64,000 nucleotides of DNA from Desulfovibrio sp. (lineage in GTDB: Bacteria > Desulfobacterota > Desulfovibrionia > Desulfovibrionales > Desulfovibrionaceae). The notes under the pieces are model-generated. The model was not told where the DNA came from. It searched no databases and was given only the letters and a program-made list of their open reading frames with translations. A program made the position numbers and the translations under genes. Shown piece by piece: positions 42,739 through 52,239 of this stretch. The stretch covers positions 1-64,000 of the forward strand of contig NZ_JAHZCJ010000007.1 in assembly GCF_019422935.1 (NCBI RefSeq), given 5' to 3'. Each line of letters starts with the position of its first letter. Within the stretch, counting starts at the first letter, position 1.

Positions 42739-42939
42739 GATCTACTCCTTTCATCCTGGCTCCACCGAGGGGGGCGCGGCGAATACGGTGTTTCGTAAGG
42801 CGCGGCAAAAATCGAGCGCCTGTTTTTTTATTTGGCCCGCACAGGCTTTGCCTGCGTGGCGCGGGTGCACCTTGGCTCCACAGGCCAGCCGCCCCAAAAG
42901 AGGAGCGGGCAGACCCGTTGCAGACCAGAGAAACAGCCC

Positions 42940-44487
42940 TTAATCGTGCTGGCAGTGCAGCCTTGGCCCTTCCTGCTCCTTCTTGAACAGGTGGTTAAGG
43001 GCGTTGACGTAGGCACGCGCGCTGGCAACAAAAATATCCGGATGGGTACCGCGCCCCACTGCGCTCACTTCACCCTCGCGCAGACGCACGGTCACTTCAC
43101 CCTGGGCATCGGTGCCGCCGGTGATGGCATTGATGGCGTACTGCTCAAGCTCGGGCTGGCGGCCCACCATGTCGGCGATCACGTTGAACAGGGCGTCCAC
43201 GGGGCCAACGCCAAAGCCAGCGCCGCTGCTTTCAATACCCTTGATGTCCATGATGACGGCAGCCGTGGGCGGCACGCCGCCCGCATCGGAGCTCTGCACG
43301 CTCACATGGCGCAGGCGGAAAAGATCGGGCATGCGGTAGACTTCTTCCTGCACAAGGGCCATGAGGTCATCGTCGTGCAGGGTTTTCTTGCGGTCGGCCA
43401 GCTGCTTCACAGCTTCAAACACGAGGTTAAGCTGCTCGTCGTCCAGCTTGTAGCCCATGCTCTCAAACTTGTTGCGCACGGCGTTGCGGCCAGAGTGCTT
43501 GCCGATCACAAGATTGCTCTCGGTGCGGCCCACTGACTGCGGGGTCATGATTTCGTAAGTTTCGCGGTTCTTGAGCATGCCGTCCTGATGGATGCCCGAT
43601 TCGTGCGCAAAGGCGTTGGCGCCCACAATGGCCTTGTTGTTGGCAATGGGCTGACCAATGGTCATGGAAAGCAGACGGCACGAGGGGTAAAGCTGCTCGG
43701 TGACGATGTTGTGCTCAAGCTGGTAATAATCGTGGCGCACACGCAGGTTCATGACCACTTCTTCAAGGGCGGCGTTGCCAGCGCGCTCACCAATGCCGCA
43801 CAGCGTAACCTCTGCCTGGCGCACACCCACACGGAAGGCGGCAAGCGTGTTGGCCACGGCAAGGCCGAGGTCGTTGTGGCAGTGCACGCTGAAGATGGCC
43901 TTGTCGCTGTTGGGCGTGTTCTTGATGACGTGGTCAAGCAGCGCGGCGTATTCCTGCGGCTCGGCATAGCCCACGGTATCGGGCAGATTGATGGTGCTGG
44001 CCCCGGCCTTGATGGCGGCCTCGACCACGCGGCAGGCAAAATCGCCCTCGGTGCGCGAAAAATCCTCAAGGGAAAATTCCACGTTGCTGGTGTATGTGGC
44101 ACAGCGTTTGACACCCTCGACGATCATCTTAAGAACGTCTTCGGGGTCCTTGCGCAGCTTGTGCTTCATGTGCAGGGGAGAGGTGGACAAAAAGACATGG
44201 ATGCGGGGATTTTTAGCCACTTTTACGGCTTCCCAGCAGCGGTCGATATCATTGGGAACGCAACGGGCAAGCCCCGCCACCTGGATGTCGCCAGCCTGTG
44301 AGGCAATGCGCTGCACAGACTCAAAATCGCCGGGGCTGGAGGCGGGAAAGCCCGCTTCCATAATGTCCACGCCGAGCACTTCAAGCTGGTGGGCTACACG
44401 CAACTTTTCCTGCAAGTTCATGGTAGCGCCGGGCGACTGCTCGCCATCGCGCAAGGTGGTATCGAAAAAATAGACGCGGTTGTTCAT
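42940..44487 (-). CDS. leuA: 2-Isopropylmalate synthase
   Basis: Condenses acetyl-CoA with 2-oxoisovalerate, the first committed step to leucine. Start 44487 ([21 protein letters not shown]) has AGAGGAG upstream; 515 residues. HMGL-like catalytic domain with [27 protein letters not shown] near 200 and [16 protein letters not shown] near 293, then the C-terminal allosteric domain from about 370. The leader (44488-44602) carries hairpins CCGCCC/GGGCGG (44570-44586) inside AACGG/CCGTT (44531-44594); no leader peptide rich in Leu codons was found. Confidence 0.96.
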   Translation of the reverse strand: MNNRVYFFDTTLRDGEQSPGATMNLQEKLRVAHQLEVLGVDIMEAGFPASSPGDFESVQRIASQAGDIQVAGLARCVPNDIDRCWEAVKVAKNPRIHVFLSTSPLHMKHKLRKDPEDVLKMIVEGVKRCATYTSNVEFSLEDFSRTEGDFACRVVEAAIKAGASTINLPDTVGYAEPQEYAALLDHVIKNTPNSDKAIFSVHCHNDLGLAVANTLAAFRVGVRQAEVTLCGIGERAGNAALEEVVMNLRVRHDYYQLEHNIVTEQLYPSCRLLSMTIGQPIANNKAIVGANAFAHESGIHQDGMLKNRETYEIMTPQSVGRTESNLVIGKHSGRNAVRNKFESMGYKLDDEQLNLVFEAVKQLADRKKTLHDDDLMALVQEEVYRMPDLFRLRHVSVQSSDAGGVPPTAAVIMDIKGIESSGAGFGVGPVDALFNVIADMVGRQPELEQYAINAITGGTDAQGEVTVRLREGEVSAVGRGTHPDIFVASARAYVNALNHLFKKEQEGPRLHCQHD

Positions 44488-44602
44488 GACAAACTCCTCT
44501 GGTTCTGACAAAGATGGCTATATCTTGCATAACGGCCACCGTAAAGGGCGGCTGTCCAGGGGAGCGTTTCCGCCCTTAGGGGGCGGCAACCGTTACGCAA
44601 CC

Positions 44603-45367
44603 TCAATCGCTCTGGGGCGATAGGGCGCGTAGTAGCTGACGATTGCGGCGGGGAAGGATGACGAAGGTGTAGACAACGCCGCCAATGATGTAGACGGCGC
44701 AAAGCACAAATCCCATGACGCGCGGAAAGGAAATGACCGTTCCGAGCACAAGCAGGAAGAAAAGCATGCTGCGGATGGGATGGGCGCGCAGGAAATCGTA
44801 TTCCTTAAAGGAAAAATAGCGCACCTTGCTGACCATCAAAACCCCAACGCCAATGGCAAGAAAAAGGGTCATGTAGGGCAGGGCCGAAGCCATGATAGCA
44901 GGGAAATGCGCGGCGCAAAAAACAAAGGTAACAACAGTGCAGCCGCCCGCAGGAATGGGCAGACCGATGAAAAAGCGCTTGCCCACAGCAGCGGTGCTCA
45001 CATTGAAGCGAGCAAGACGCAAAGCGCCGCAGGCAGCGTAAATGAAGGCGGCGGCAAGCCCCATACGTCCAAGGGCCGAAAGCTCCCACTGCCACATGAG
45101 CATGGCCGGGGCAATGCCAAAGGCCACAAGATCGGAAAGCGAATCGTACTGAACGCCGAACTCGCTGGCCGTATTGGTGAGGCGGGCAACCTTGCCGTCC
45201 AGGCCGTCCATGACGGCAGAGAGCAGGATGGCGAAGCAGGCCGACTCAAAACGTCCCTGCACGGCCCAGACCATAGACAAAAAGCCGAGAAACATGCTCA
45301 ACGTCGTGATCATGTTCGGCAGGAGGTATACTCCTTTGCGCGGCTTTTTAACTTCCGGGGCCATCAT
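44603..45367 (-). CDS. pssA: CDP-diacylglycerol-serine O-phosphatidyltransferase
   Basis: Inner-membrane enzyme making phosphatidylserine. 254 residues with the CDP-alcohol phosphotransferase signature MDGLDGKVARLTNTASEFGVQYDSLSD near residue 53 (DGxxAR...G...D...D) and about seven membrane helices. PssA of this length is the common non-ribosome-bound type. psd lies 74 bp upstream, the pair giving phosphatidylethanolamine. Confidence 0.95.
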   Translation of the reverse strand: MMAPEVKKPRKGVYLLPNMITTLSMFLGFLSMVWAVQGRFESACFAILLSAVMDGLDGKVARLTNTASEFGVQYDSLSDLVAFGIAPAMLMWQWELSALGRMGLAAAFIYAACGALRLARFNVSTAAVGKRFFIGLPIPAGGCTVVTFVFCAAHFPAIMASALPYMTLFLAIGVGVLMVSKVRYFSFKEYDFLRAHPIRSMLFFLLVLGTVISFPRVMGFVLCAVYIIGGVVYTFVILPRRNRQLLRALSPQSD

Positions 45368-45441
45368 TCACCATCTTTACTAAACTAAGTGCCTGTCTGT
45401 CGGCTTTTGGGCGTGGCATTTGGACGCGTTTTTCGGCTGTG

Positions 45442-46083
45442 CTACTTCGCTCTGGCCACCACGCTCTGCCCGGCGAAGACCTGTTCGCCGATGCGCGTGG
45501 CCGCAACATATCCCTGAGGAAGGTAAAGGTCAACTCGCGAACCAAAGCGGATCATGCCGTAGCGTTCCCCCCGCGCAAGGGCGTCGCCCTCGTCAACGCG
45601 GCAGACAATGCGGCGGGCGATAAGCCCGGCAATCTGCACCATGGTCCAGGGATTGCCGTCCGCATCACGCATGCTGTAGGCGCAACGCTCATTGTGTGTG
45701 GAGGCCTTGTCAAAAGCGGCATTGACAAACGCGCCGGGGAAATAGCGGATGCCCTCGACCGTTCCCGCCACAGGGGCGCGGTTCACGTGCACGCTGAACA
45801 CGTTCATAAAAATGCTTATGCACAGCTTGGGTTCATCGGTGAAGGGGTCGGGGCGCTCCTCAATGCGGATAACCTTGCCGTCCGCAGGGCTTACGGCAAG
45901 CCCCTCGCCCTGTGGCACCACCCGCTCGGGATCGCGGAAAAAGTGCATGCTGAACCAGCAAAGGGCCAGAAAAATCACGGCCAGAAGCCACCAGCCCATG
46001 CAGGCAAAAACCAACGCGCTGAGCGCGGTAAGGCCGATGCAAGGCCAACCTTCGGGGGTGATGCCGCAATTGGGTGCACGCAT
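45442..46083 (-). CDS. psd: Phosphatidylserine decarboxylase, short pyruvoyl type
   Basis: Start 46083 ([17 protein letters not shown]) has AGGAG upstream; 213 residues, the short archaeal-type Psd. Two membrane helices at residues 15-50, then [25 protein letters not shown] and the self-cleavage site [14 protein letters not shown] near residue 180, where Ser becomes the pyruvoyl group. It heads the minus-strand run psd-pssA-leuA. Confidence 0.95.
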   Translation of the reverse strand: MRAPNCGITPEGWPCIGLTALSALVFACMGWWLLAVIFLALCWFSMHFFRDPERVVPQGEGLAVSPADGKVIRIEERPDPFTDEPKLCISIFMNVFSVHVNRAPVAGTVEGIRYFPGAFVNAAFDKASTHNERCAYSMRDADGNPWTMVQIAGLIARRIVCRVDEGDALARGERYGMIRFGSRVDLYLPQGYVAATRIGEQVFAGQSVVARAK

Positions 46084-46331
46084 GGCGACTCCTGTATGAA
46101 TTGGCGCAGCCAGCCAACGCCGGACAACGCTTGAATAAAAAAGGGCAAGTCTTGAACGTGCTACATACCCTGCGTTTTTCTGCAAGGCAAGCCCACAGGT
46201 GGATGCCGTGCCGCAAGGATGCGCGCGGGCGAAGGGGACAACATTGTCACGATGCAGCGGAGAATATGTCTGCGGGGGGTGGCACCCGCAGAATCCCGGT
46301 TTTTCCAGCAGGAAGCGCGCCTCAGCCCCTG

Positions 46332-46360
46332 TTGCAGAGTTTTTGCGACACAGCTATACT
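46332..46360 (+). promoter_or_regulatory. Sigma-70-type promoter abutting the lipoprotein start
   Basis: TTGCAG (46332-46337) and TATACT (46355-46360) have 17-bp spacing. The ATG at 46367 is 7 nt after the -10 box, so the transcript may start at the initiation codon. Confidence 0.6.
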
Positions 46361-46366
46361 CGGCCT

Positions 46367-46705
46367 ATGAACAAAAAATCCGTTGCCTGCCTTTTTGTAC
46401 TACTGCTGGCCGCCGTTGGCGGGCTGGGCGGTTGCGGCCCCAAGGACATCGGCGCGGGTTCCTCCAGCGAAAGCGATTCACAGCCGCAGGGAGTGAGCGT
46501 GGAAGATCAGTTGCGCTACCCGGTGTACGGATCAAACAATACCCAGCGCATGCTCTATTATCAAAACCGCCCCGATGTCATGGCCAACATGCAGCAATGG
46601 CGCATGCAGCAGTTTCGCCGCATGAACGGCCTTGATACGGACGTAAACCCCGAAGACCCGCAATACAGGGCTGTGCCCAAGCAGCGCAGCCCGTTCAGGC
46701 AGTAA
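46367..46705 (+). CDS. Small lipoprotein, hypothetical
   Basis: 112 residues with a lipoprotein signal (MNKKSVACLFVLLLAAVGGLGGC), then a polar region with QLRYPVYGSNNTQRMLYYQNRPDVMANMQQWRMQQFRRMNG. It resembles small Desulfovibrio lipoproteins with no assigned role. There is no Shine-Dalgarno: a promoter -10 lies directly upstream. The YdjM-like gene starts 3 bp after it. Lipid attachment at Cys23 is predicted; location (inner or outer membrane) unknown. Confidence 0.75.
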   Translation: MNKKSVACLFVLLLAAVGGLGGCGPKDIGAGSSSESDSQPQGVSVEDQLRYPVYGSNNTQRMLYYQNRPDVMANMQQWRMQQFRRMNGLDTDVNPEDPQYRAVPKQRSPFRQ

Positions 46706-46708
46706 TAC

Positions 46709-47917
46709 ATGGATCCGATAACTCACGCCGCAAGCGGCGCGGTGGCCATGCTTGCCATGCCCAACCGCCCCGCGAGCCGATGGGCTGTGCCTCTGGCCGC
46801 CTTGGCCGCCGCCTCGCCCGATGTTGATGTGCTGATGGCGAACACCCCCCTGCAATTTTTGCTGTTGCACCGGGGCATTACGCATTCCCTGTTTTTTGCT
46901 CCGCTGCTGGGGCTGGTTCTGGCGCTCGTGGGCTGCTCGCTGTGGCGGGCGCAAACACCTGGGCACTGGCGGTTTGCAAAAACATGGCTGTTCATGACGG
47001 CTATGGTCTTGCTGCATATCTGGCTGGACTGCATCACCACCTACGGCACCATGATCTTTCTGCCTTTCTCGCACATGCGGGTGCGGCTGAACGCGGTGTT
47101 TATCATTGATCTGCTGGTCACCCTGCCGCTGCTGTGGGCCATCTGGCGCTGGCGTGCACGGCGCGGCCTCCTGCTGATGGCAATGGCGTGGCTCTTTGTC
47201 TATCCCGGCATTTCCATGGGCCTCAACGCCTGGCATACGGCGCAGACCCGCGAACGCCTTACGGCGGAAGGCCGCGCACCTCAGGAAATTGTGGTGCTGC
47301 CGGATGCCTTTTCGCCCTTTTTCTGGCGCGCCCTGTATTCAGAAGCCACACCCAACGGGGGCATGGTGTACACTCAGGGCATGAACGCCCTTGGTTCCAC
47401 CCGAGGCCCGGAAGTTGCCGCCACCGCCCTGCCCGAGAGCCTTGCCCGCGACCTTGCGCGGCAGTCTGTTATGGCTGATGCTTTTTTGAATTTCACCCTG
47501 CTGCCAGTGATGGCTCCCCTGCCAGCAGACATGCTGCCCGCCGATAATCCGCAGGCAACGCAGACAGCAAAGACCACGGCCCCCAGCTATGTGATGATCC
47601 ACGACCAGCGGTTTGGCAGCAGCCTTGCCATTGTGCGCAAAATCATGAACATGCGCCCAAGCGCGGATATTCCGTTTAAATATATGGTGGAGCTGGCTCC
47701 TGAACCGCAGCTTGCCGAGCAGGATGCCCCTGCCGAAAATTTCGTGCAGGAAAATGCCGCAACCGCAGGGCCGATCGTATCCACAATCGCCGCTTTTCCG
47801 CAGCGCCTGTTGCGGGAACGGATGCGCTTTTCTGACAGCAGACGCGATTCTTTCTGGCAAGCGCCCCGCCCCCCCACAACTCCCCCGCTGCTGCAATGGC
47901 TTGTGGGCTTGCGCTGA
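46709..47917 (+). CDS. YdjM/DUF457-family membrane-bound metal-dependent hydrolase
   Basis: 402 residues with four or five membrane helices in the first 180. Family motifs: MDPITHAASGAVAML, SPDVDVL, LLHRGITHSLFF and LLHIWLDCITTYGT, giving His and Asp residues that may bind metal. The C-terminal 200 residues are soluble and variable. E. coli YdjM belongs to the same family, but the reaction is not known. Close linkage to the lipoprotein gene suggests an operon. Confidence 0.85.
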   Translation: MDPITHAASGAVAMLAMPNRPASRWAVPLAALAAASPDVDVLMANTPLQFLLLHRGITHSLFFAPLLGLVLALVGCSLWRAQTPGHWRFAKTWLFMTAMVLLHIWLDCITTYGTMIFLPFSHMRVRLNAVFIIDLLVTLPLLWAIWRWRARRGLLLMAMAWLFVYPGISMGLNAWHTAQTRERLTAEGRAPQEIVVLPDAFSPFFWRALYSEATPNGGMVYTQGMNALGSTRGPEVAATALPESLARDLARQSVMADAFLNFTLLPVMAPLPADMLPADNPQATQTAKTTAPSYVMIHDQRFGSSLAIVRKIMNMRPSADIPFKYMVELAPEPQLAEQDAPAENFVQENAATAGPIVSTIAAFPQRLLRERMRFSDSRRDSFWQAPRPPTTPPLLQWLVGLR

Positions 47918-48150
47918 TCCTGTTCTGTCCGACCCAGCTCAATGCCCCACGGCTCAATGCTCAACCAGAACTTTCTCCTTCCGGGAGACTGCGGCAGGCA
48001 GCGCGATTACAGGCGCAATGACTCCCATTGCTTTTTGGGGTAGCATCATAAATTGCTCCCGCGTGCGGTGCTTTTCCGGCACGACATGCGGGACGCATAT
48101 TTGAAACAACATCACGGCAGCCCACGCTGCGGAAATTTTTTGAGGTATCA

Positions 48151-48642
48151 ATGAACGACAATTTTACGCATCTCGACAGCCAGGGCAACGTCACCATGGT
48201 GGATGTGGGTGCCAAAACACCCACAGAACGCGTAGCCATAGCTGAAGCTGTGGTGGAACTGGCCCCGGCCACCATGGAACTACTGATCAAAAACGCCCTG
48301 CCCAAGGGCGATGTGCTCACCTGCGCCAAGATTGGCGGCATCATGGCTGCCAAACGCACCGGCGAGCTTATCCCCATGTGTCACCCCCTCAACCTCACCT
48401 ATGTGGACGTGCGCTTTACCGTAACAGAAATGCCGCCCACGGTGCGTATTGAAGCGGAAACCCGCACGGTCGGCCCTACCGGCGTGGAGATGGAAGCCAT
48501 TGTTGCGGCTCAGACCGCAGCGGCCACCATTTACGACATGTGCAAGGCCGTGCAGCGGGATATCGTCATCAGCCGTGTACGCCTGCTGCACAAACGCGGC
48601 GGGAAAAGCGGCGAATTCAACGCCTCGGATATTGACGCATGA
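48151..48642 (+). CDS. moaC: Cyclic pyranopterin monophosphate synthase MoaC
   Basis: Acts after MoaA in molybdenum cofactor synthesis. 163 residues with [27 protein letters not shown] and [25 protein letters not shown] with the active-site His/Lys region. It overlaps lgt by 4 nt. The cofactor it makes is needed by NapA further right and by formate dehydrogenases. Confidence 0.96.
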   Translation: MNDNFTHLDSQGNVTMVDVGAKTPTERVAIAEAVVELAPATMELLIKNALPKGDVLTCAKIGGIMAAKRTGELIPMCHPLNLTYVDVRFTVTEMPPTVRIEAETRTVGPTGVEMEAIVAAQTAAATIYDMCKAVQRDIVISRVRLLHKRGGKSGEFNASDIDA

Positions 48643-49499
48643 ACCTCGCTCAAATCGACCCCGTAGCCCTTTCCATAGGCAGCCTGCAATTGCGCTGGTA
48701 TGGGCTTATGTATCTGGCGGGCTTTGGTCTTGGATGGGCGCTGGGCCGCTGGCGCGCCTCGCGTCCCGGCTCCGGCTGGACAGCCCCTGATGTGGATGAT
48801 CTGCTGACCTGCGTGATGATCGGCATCATCCTGGGCGGCAGAATCGGCTACGTGCTGTTTTATGATCTGCCTGTCTACATCAGCGACCCCATGGAAATTC
48901 TGCGCATCTGGAATGGCGGCATGTCCTTTCATGGCGGGCTGCTGGGTGTGCTGGGCGCATTCTGGTATTTTGCCCGCTCGCGGGGCAGGTCGTTTCTGGA
49001 AGTTTCTGACTTCATCGCGCCGCTGGTGGCGCAGGGCCTCTTTTTCGGGCGGCTCGGCAACTTCATCAACGGCGAGTTGTGGGGCAAGGTCAGCGACGTG
49101 CCGTGGGCCATTGTGTTTCCCGGTGCCGGGCCTAATCCGCGTCATCCCTCGCAGCTTTACGAGGCTGCCCTTGAGGGGCTGATACTCTTCTTCATGGTGT
49201 GGATTTTTTCGTCCAAGCCAAAAAAGACGGGCGCGGTCTCCGGCCTGTTTGCTCTGGGCTACGGCGTGTTCCGCTTTGCCGTGGAATTTGTGCGCATGCC
49301 TGACGTGCAGCTTGGCTATCTGGCCTTTGGCTGGCTGACCATGGGGCAACTGCTCTGCGTGCCGCTCATACTGGCAGGCCTGTGGCTGCTGTGTCGCAAT
49401 GCCCCGGTGCTTGCACCCCACGTGGCCCCTACGGAGAACAAGCCCCGCCCCGGCGGCAAATCGCCCAGCGGCAAATCACCAAAGGGACGCAAGAAATAA
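48639..49499 (+). CDS. lgt: Prolipoprotein diacylglyceryl transferase
   Basis: Inner-membrane enzyme that transfers a diacylglyceryl group to lipobox Cys. 286 residues, seven membrane helices, signature [15 protein letters not shown] near residue 130 and the conserved [11 protein letters not shown]. The C-terminus has a Gly/Ser/Lys-rich tail of 30 residues. It may be translationally coupled to moaC. Confidence 0.96.
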   Translation: MNLAQIDPVALSIGSLQLRWYGLMYLAGFGLGWALGRWRASRPGSGWTAPDVDDLLTCVMIGIILGGRIGYVLFYDLPVYISDPMEILRIWNGGMSFHGGLLGVLGAFWYFARSRGRSFLEVSDFIAPLVAQGLFFGRLGNFINGELWGKVSDVPWAIVFPGAGPNPRHPSQLYEAALEGLILFFMVWIFSSKPKKTGAVSGLFALGYGVFRFAVEFVRMPDVQLGYLAFGWLTMGQLLCVPLILAGLWLLCRNAPVLAPHVAPTENKPRPGGKSPSGKSPKGRKK

Positions 49500-49635
49500 C
49501 TTTCAACCCGTGCAGTGACAGCGGGCGCTGTTTGCGCGCCGAATATCCCCCAGGCGGGGGCACCGGCGTGTTGACAGCGCTCCGCTTTTTTGTGAAGCTG
49601 ACCGGCGTTTATCCACATCATATTTTGGAGTACTC

Positions 49636-49854
49636 ATGGCCAAGGAAGGATCAATCGAAGTAGACGGCGTCGTGCAGGAAGCCCTGCCCAACGCCATGTT
49701 CCGTGTGGAACTGGAGAACGGCCACGAAGTTCTGGCCCACATTTCCGGCAAGATGCGCAAGTTTTACATCCGCATTCTGCCCGGCGACCGCGTCAAGGTG
49801 GAGCTTTCCCCTTACGACCTCACCCGCGGGCGCATCACCTACCGCATGAAGTAG
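49636..49854 (+). CDS. infA: Translation initiation factor IF-1
   Basis: 72-residue S1-fold protein ([71 protein letters not shown]). Complete and highly conserved. TTGGAG precedes the ATG. It is a single gene. Confidence 0.98.
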   Translation: MAKEGSIEVDGVVQEALPNAMFRVELENGHEVLAHISGKMRKFYIRILPGDRVKVELSPYDLTRGRITYRMK

Positions 49855-49956
49855 CTGCGGGCGCGGCGGCTTTTTCCGCCACCAGAGTGGCCTCTTGCGC
49901 CATTGGCCGCGCCCCCTTGCAGCTTTCCGCCTATTCTGTGGCCCTGCCCTCGCAGC

Positions 49957-50427
49957 CTACACAAGGCCCAGCACACGCAGCAGAGCCACGCACAGCAAGG
50001 CCCACACGCCAGCCACAACATCATCAATCATGATGCCAAACCCGGCGGGCAGCCAGTTTTCAGAGGCCCGCACGGGCCATGGCTTGCAGATGTCGAACAG
50101 CCGGAAAAAGGCAAAAGCCGCCAGCACCAACCAGAAACTGGGGCTTTCAAAAGGCAGCAGCACAAGCCACACCCCTACCAACTCGTCGATGACAACCTCG
50201 CCGGGGTCTTTGCGCTCAAGCAAGTGCTCGGCACGGGTGGAGGCCAGGCCGCCGACCACAAAAATCGCGACCAGCAGCACGACCCGCCACGGCAGGGACA
50301 GGGGCAGAAAAATATACGGCGCCAGCAGGCAGGCTATGGCCGTGCCCCACGTGCCGGGAGCCTTGGGGTCAAGCCCGGCTACGCCCAGACGGCAGAACGA
50401 CAGAATCAGCTTGTCAAAAAAACTCAT
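49957..50427 (-). CDS. pgpA: Phosphatidylglycerophosphatase A
   Basis: Dephosphorylates phosphatidylglycerophosphate. Start 50427 (MSFFDKLILSFCRLGVAGLDPKAPGTWG) with CGGAGG upstream; 156 residues, four membrane helices. Conserved IDELVGVW near 85 and GIMIDDVVAGVWA near 130 carry the catalytic acidic residues. Confidence 0.95.
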   Translation of the reverse strand: MSFFDKLILSFCRLGVAGLDPKAPGTWGTAIACLLAPYIFLPLSLPWRVVLLVAIFVVGGLASTRAEHLLERKDPGEVVIDELVGVWLVLLPFESPSFWLVLAAFAFFRLFDICKPWPVRASENWLPAGFGIMIDDVVAGVWALLCVALLRVLGLV

Positions 50428-50549
50428 GCGGCCTCCGCTATGTGCGTGTTTTTTGTGCATCTTACGCCCAAAGGGCCCGCAAGACCAGCACTGAAGACAT
50501 CCACGCGCAATTATTGCCTAAAGGGCTTCTTTGCCGTATATGCAAGCTC

Positions 50550-50996
50550 ATGGACAAGAACCGTAGCGAACTTTTTGCCCACTTCAGCTATGACGACAGC
50601 CTCACATACGAGGCTCTGCTTGAAGTGGAGGAAGAACTGACCCGCGAGGTTGAGCAGTTGCTCCAGCGGGCCGGGGCGGCCCATCTGGACTTTACGCCTC
50701 TGGGCGACGCGCTCATGTTCCAGTGCGTTTTTGAAGCGCACAGACTGTATGTGTACCGCAAGATTGCGCTCGAAATTGCAGCCCTGCTGCCGCAGGGCGT
50801 ACGCGGCAGATTGCTGTGCATGGACAAGAATTTTGAATCCATGCATGTTTTCTGGCTGCGCCCCGGCGAATGGCAGGAAGAGGAACGTCCTGTTCCCGAA
50901 GACCCGCCAAGCGACCTCAAAACGTGGCGCATTGCAGGCTCCGGCCCGCAGGATCTCGCAGAGGATGACCTGAAAGATTTGTCACGAAAAGAATAA
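50550..50996 (+). CDS. Hypothetical protein upstream of tRNA-Leu
   Basis: 148 residues from ATG 50550 (MDKNRSELFAHFSYDDSLTYEALLEVEEELTREVEQLL). Acidic, mostly helical in the first 50 residues, with RGRLLCMDKNFESMHVFWLRPGEW in the middle. There is no signal peptide or membrane helix, and no recognised family. It ends 8 bp before the tRNA and may be co-transcribed. Confidence 0.7.
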   Translation: MDKNRSELFAHFSYDDSLTYEALLEVEEELTREVEQLLQRAGAAHLDFTPLGDALMFQCVFEAHRLYVYRKIALEIAALLPQGVRGRLLCMDKNFESMHVFWLRPGEWQEEERPVPEDPPSDLKTWRIAGSGPQDLAEDDLKDLSRKE

Positions 50997-51004
50997 AGAA
51001 ATGT

Positions 51005-51089
51005 GCCTGGGTGGTGGAATGGTAGACACAGGGGACTTAAAATCCCTGGCCGTAATGGTGTGCGGGTTCAAGTCCCGCCCTGGGCACCA
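51005..51089 (+). tRNA. tRNA-Leu (anticodon UAA)
   Basis: 85 nt including an encoded CCA. Acceptor GCCTGGG pairs with CCTGGGC (two G-U). The anticodon arm is GGGGA-CTTAAAA-TCCCT with anticodon TAA. The D arm has TGGTGGAATGGTAGACAC as in tRNA-Leu; the variable arm is long (about 13 nt), and the T arm is GCGGG-TTCAAGT-CCCGC. Confidence 0.97.
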
Positions 51090-51160
51090 CATTACTATCT
51101 GTCTTTTTTAGTAAAAAATTATTCTGCAGATCAGTTCGCAAACAGACCAAGGAGTATTTC

Positions 51161-52066
51161 TTGTCGAAACTTAACTGGGACAAGTGGATATCAAATGATG
51201 GAGAAAGCTCCTTTTGCAGAACACTTAACATAGTTCAAATTAATACCCCCCAAGCCCTCATCCAAGCTGTTGGCTACGCAAAAAGTGTTCTTTCTTGTGA
51301 ACATATTGTCTTTTACAGGGGCCAGTGTTCTTTTTACCCTTCTCTAATTCCATATTTATTTCGTGATATTGCAAAAGACACAGACAAGACAGACATCAAA
51401 ATTAATTTGGCACTCAGAGAAAAGATTAAAAGATTAAGCACGTTAATAAATGGATCCCTCAAAAACGAGCTAAAAGGTGTATATCCACCCGCAATAGAAG
51501 GTCTATTGCAACACTATGGAGTACCAACAAGATATCTTGATTTTGTAGATAATATATGGGTTGCTCTCTGGTTTGCTTCTCACAAAAGATTAACTGCTAA
51601 AGGAGTTAATTTTTCTAAATATGTAAAAAGCAAATCTGAATTTTCTTATGTCTATATAATGAAATTTGGAAAAGCATCAGACCCCAAAGAATATAAAAAA
51701 CTTCATGATGTTAAAATTGATGAACTTCAGAAAGATATGGACAATGGGATATTTTTAACAAATGAAAGCTTTCAAATAATTGACTTGAGACTCGCTGTAG
51801 GCAGCAATTTTTTAAGACCCCACGCACAGCATGGGGTTGTTGTGCGAAGATATGGCGATATAACCACTGCCAATTATGATTTCAGTGATAGCATAGAGTG
51901 TATTTTGCGAATAAAGACGCAAGATGCATTAGATTGGCTTGGCACTGGATCCCTTTCTCAAGAGTCCTACATGTTCCCATCGCCTTTTTATGATATTGGA
52001 TATAGAACATTACACAACATACTTCCTCAAAATGCTGGAATTGGTGAAATTGACTATGTCTGGTAA
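51161..52066 (+). CDS. FRG-domain protein, probable acquired gene
   Basis: 301 residues from TTG 51161, with AAGGAG upstream. The FRG domain motif FYRGQ at residues 51-55 and LLQHYGVPTRYLDFVDNIWVALWFAS near 115-140 identify the family, which is common in mobile and defence-like loci. The function is unknown. The gene is AT-rich with codon use quite unlike its neighbours, and the AT-rich stretch continues to about 52240. It lies 70 bp after tRNA-Leu, a typical integration site. No integrase, toxin or antitoxin was seen beside it, and I found no second copy of the tRNA 3' end. Confidence 0.8.
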   Translation: MSKLNWDKWISNDGESSFCRTLNIVQINTPQALIQAVGYAKSVLSCEHIVFYRGQCSFYPSLIPYLFRDIAKDTDKTDIKINLALREKIKRLSTLINGSLKNELKGVYPPAIEGLLQHYGVPTRYLDFVDNIWVALWFASHKRLTAKGVNFSKYVKSKSEFSYVYIMKFGKASDPKEYKKLHDVKIDELQKDMDNGIFLTNESFQIIDLRLAVGSNFLRPHAQHGVVVRRYGDITTANYDFSDSIECILRIKTQDALDWLGTGSLSQESYMFPSPFYDIGYRTLHNILPQNAGIGEIDYVW

Positions 52067-52239
52067 AAAGTTTTCACTAATTCGATCCTCCTCAGAATAT
52101 CATTTCTGGTGACGCCTACTTCTGAATAAAATCTATTCTACTAGTATTATCGAATAAAGTTATAATATTTTAATCTATCTGCACAATATTTTTCAGCCAA
52201 TACAATGCCATCACTGATTTAATAAACCTCGGACTTCAC

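Noticed and set aside
41152..42798. Plus-strand frame of 548 codons opposite leuC/leuD
   Set aside because: Antisense shadow of conserved leuC and leuD; no domain or start signal.
48000..48150. Molybdenum cofactor riboswitch before moaC
   Set aside because: Only a short CGTGC/GCACG hairpin is visible; the conserved riboswitch core was not recognised.
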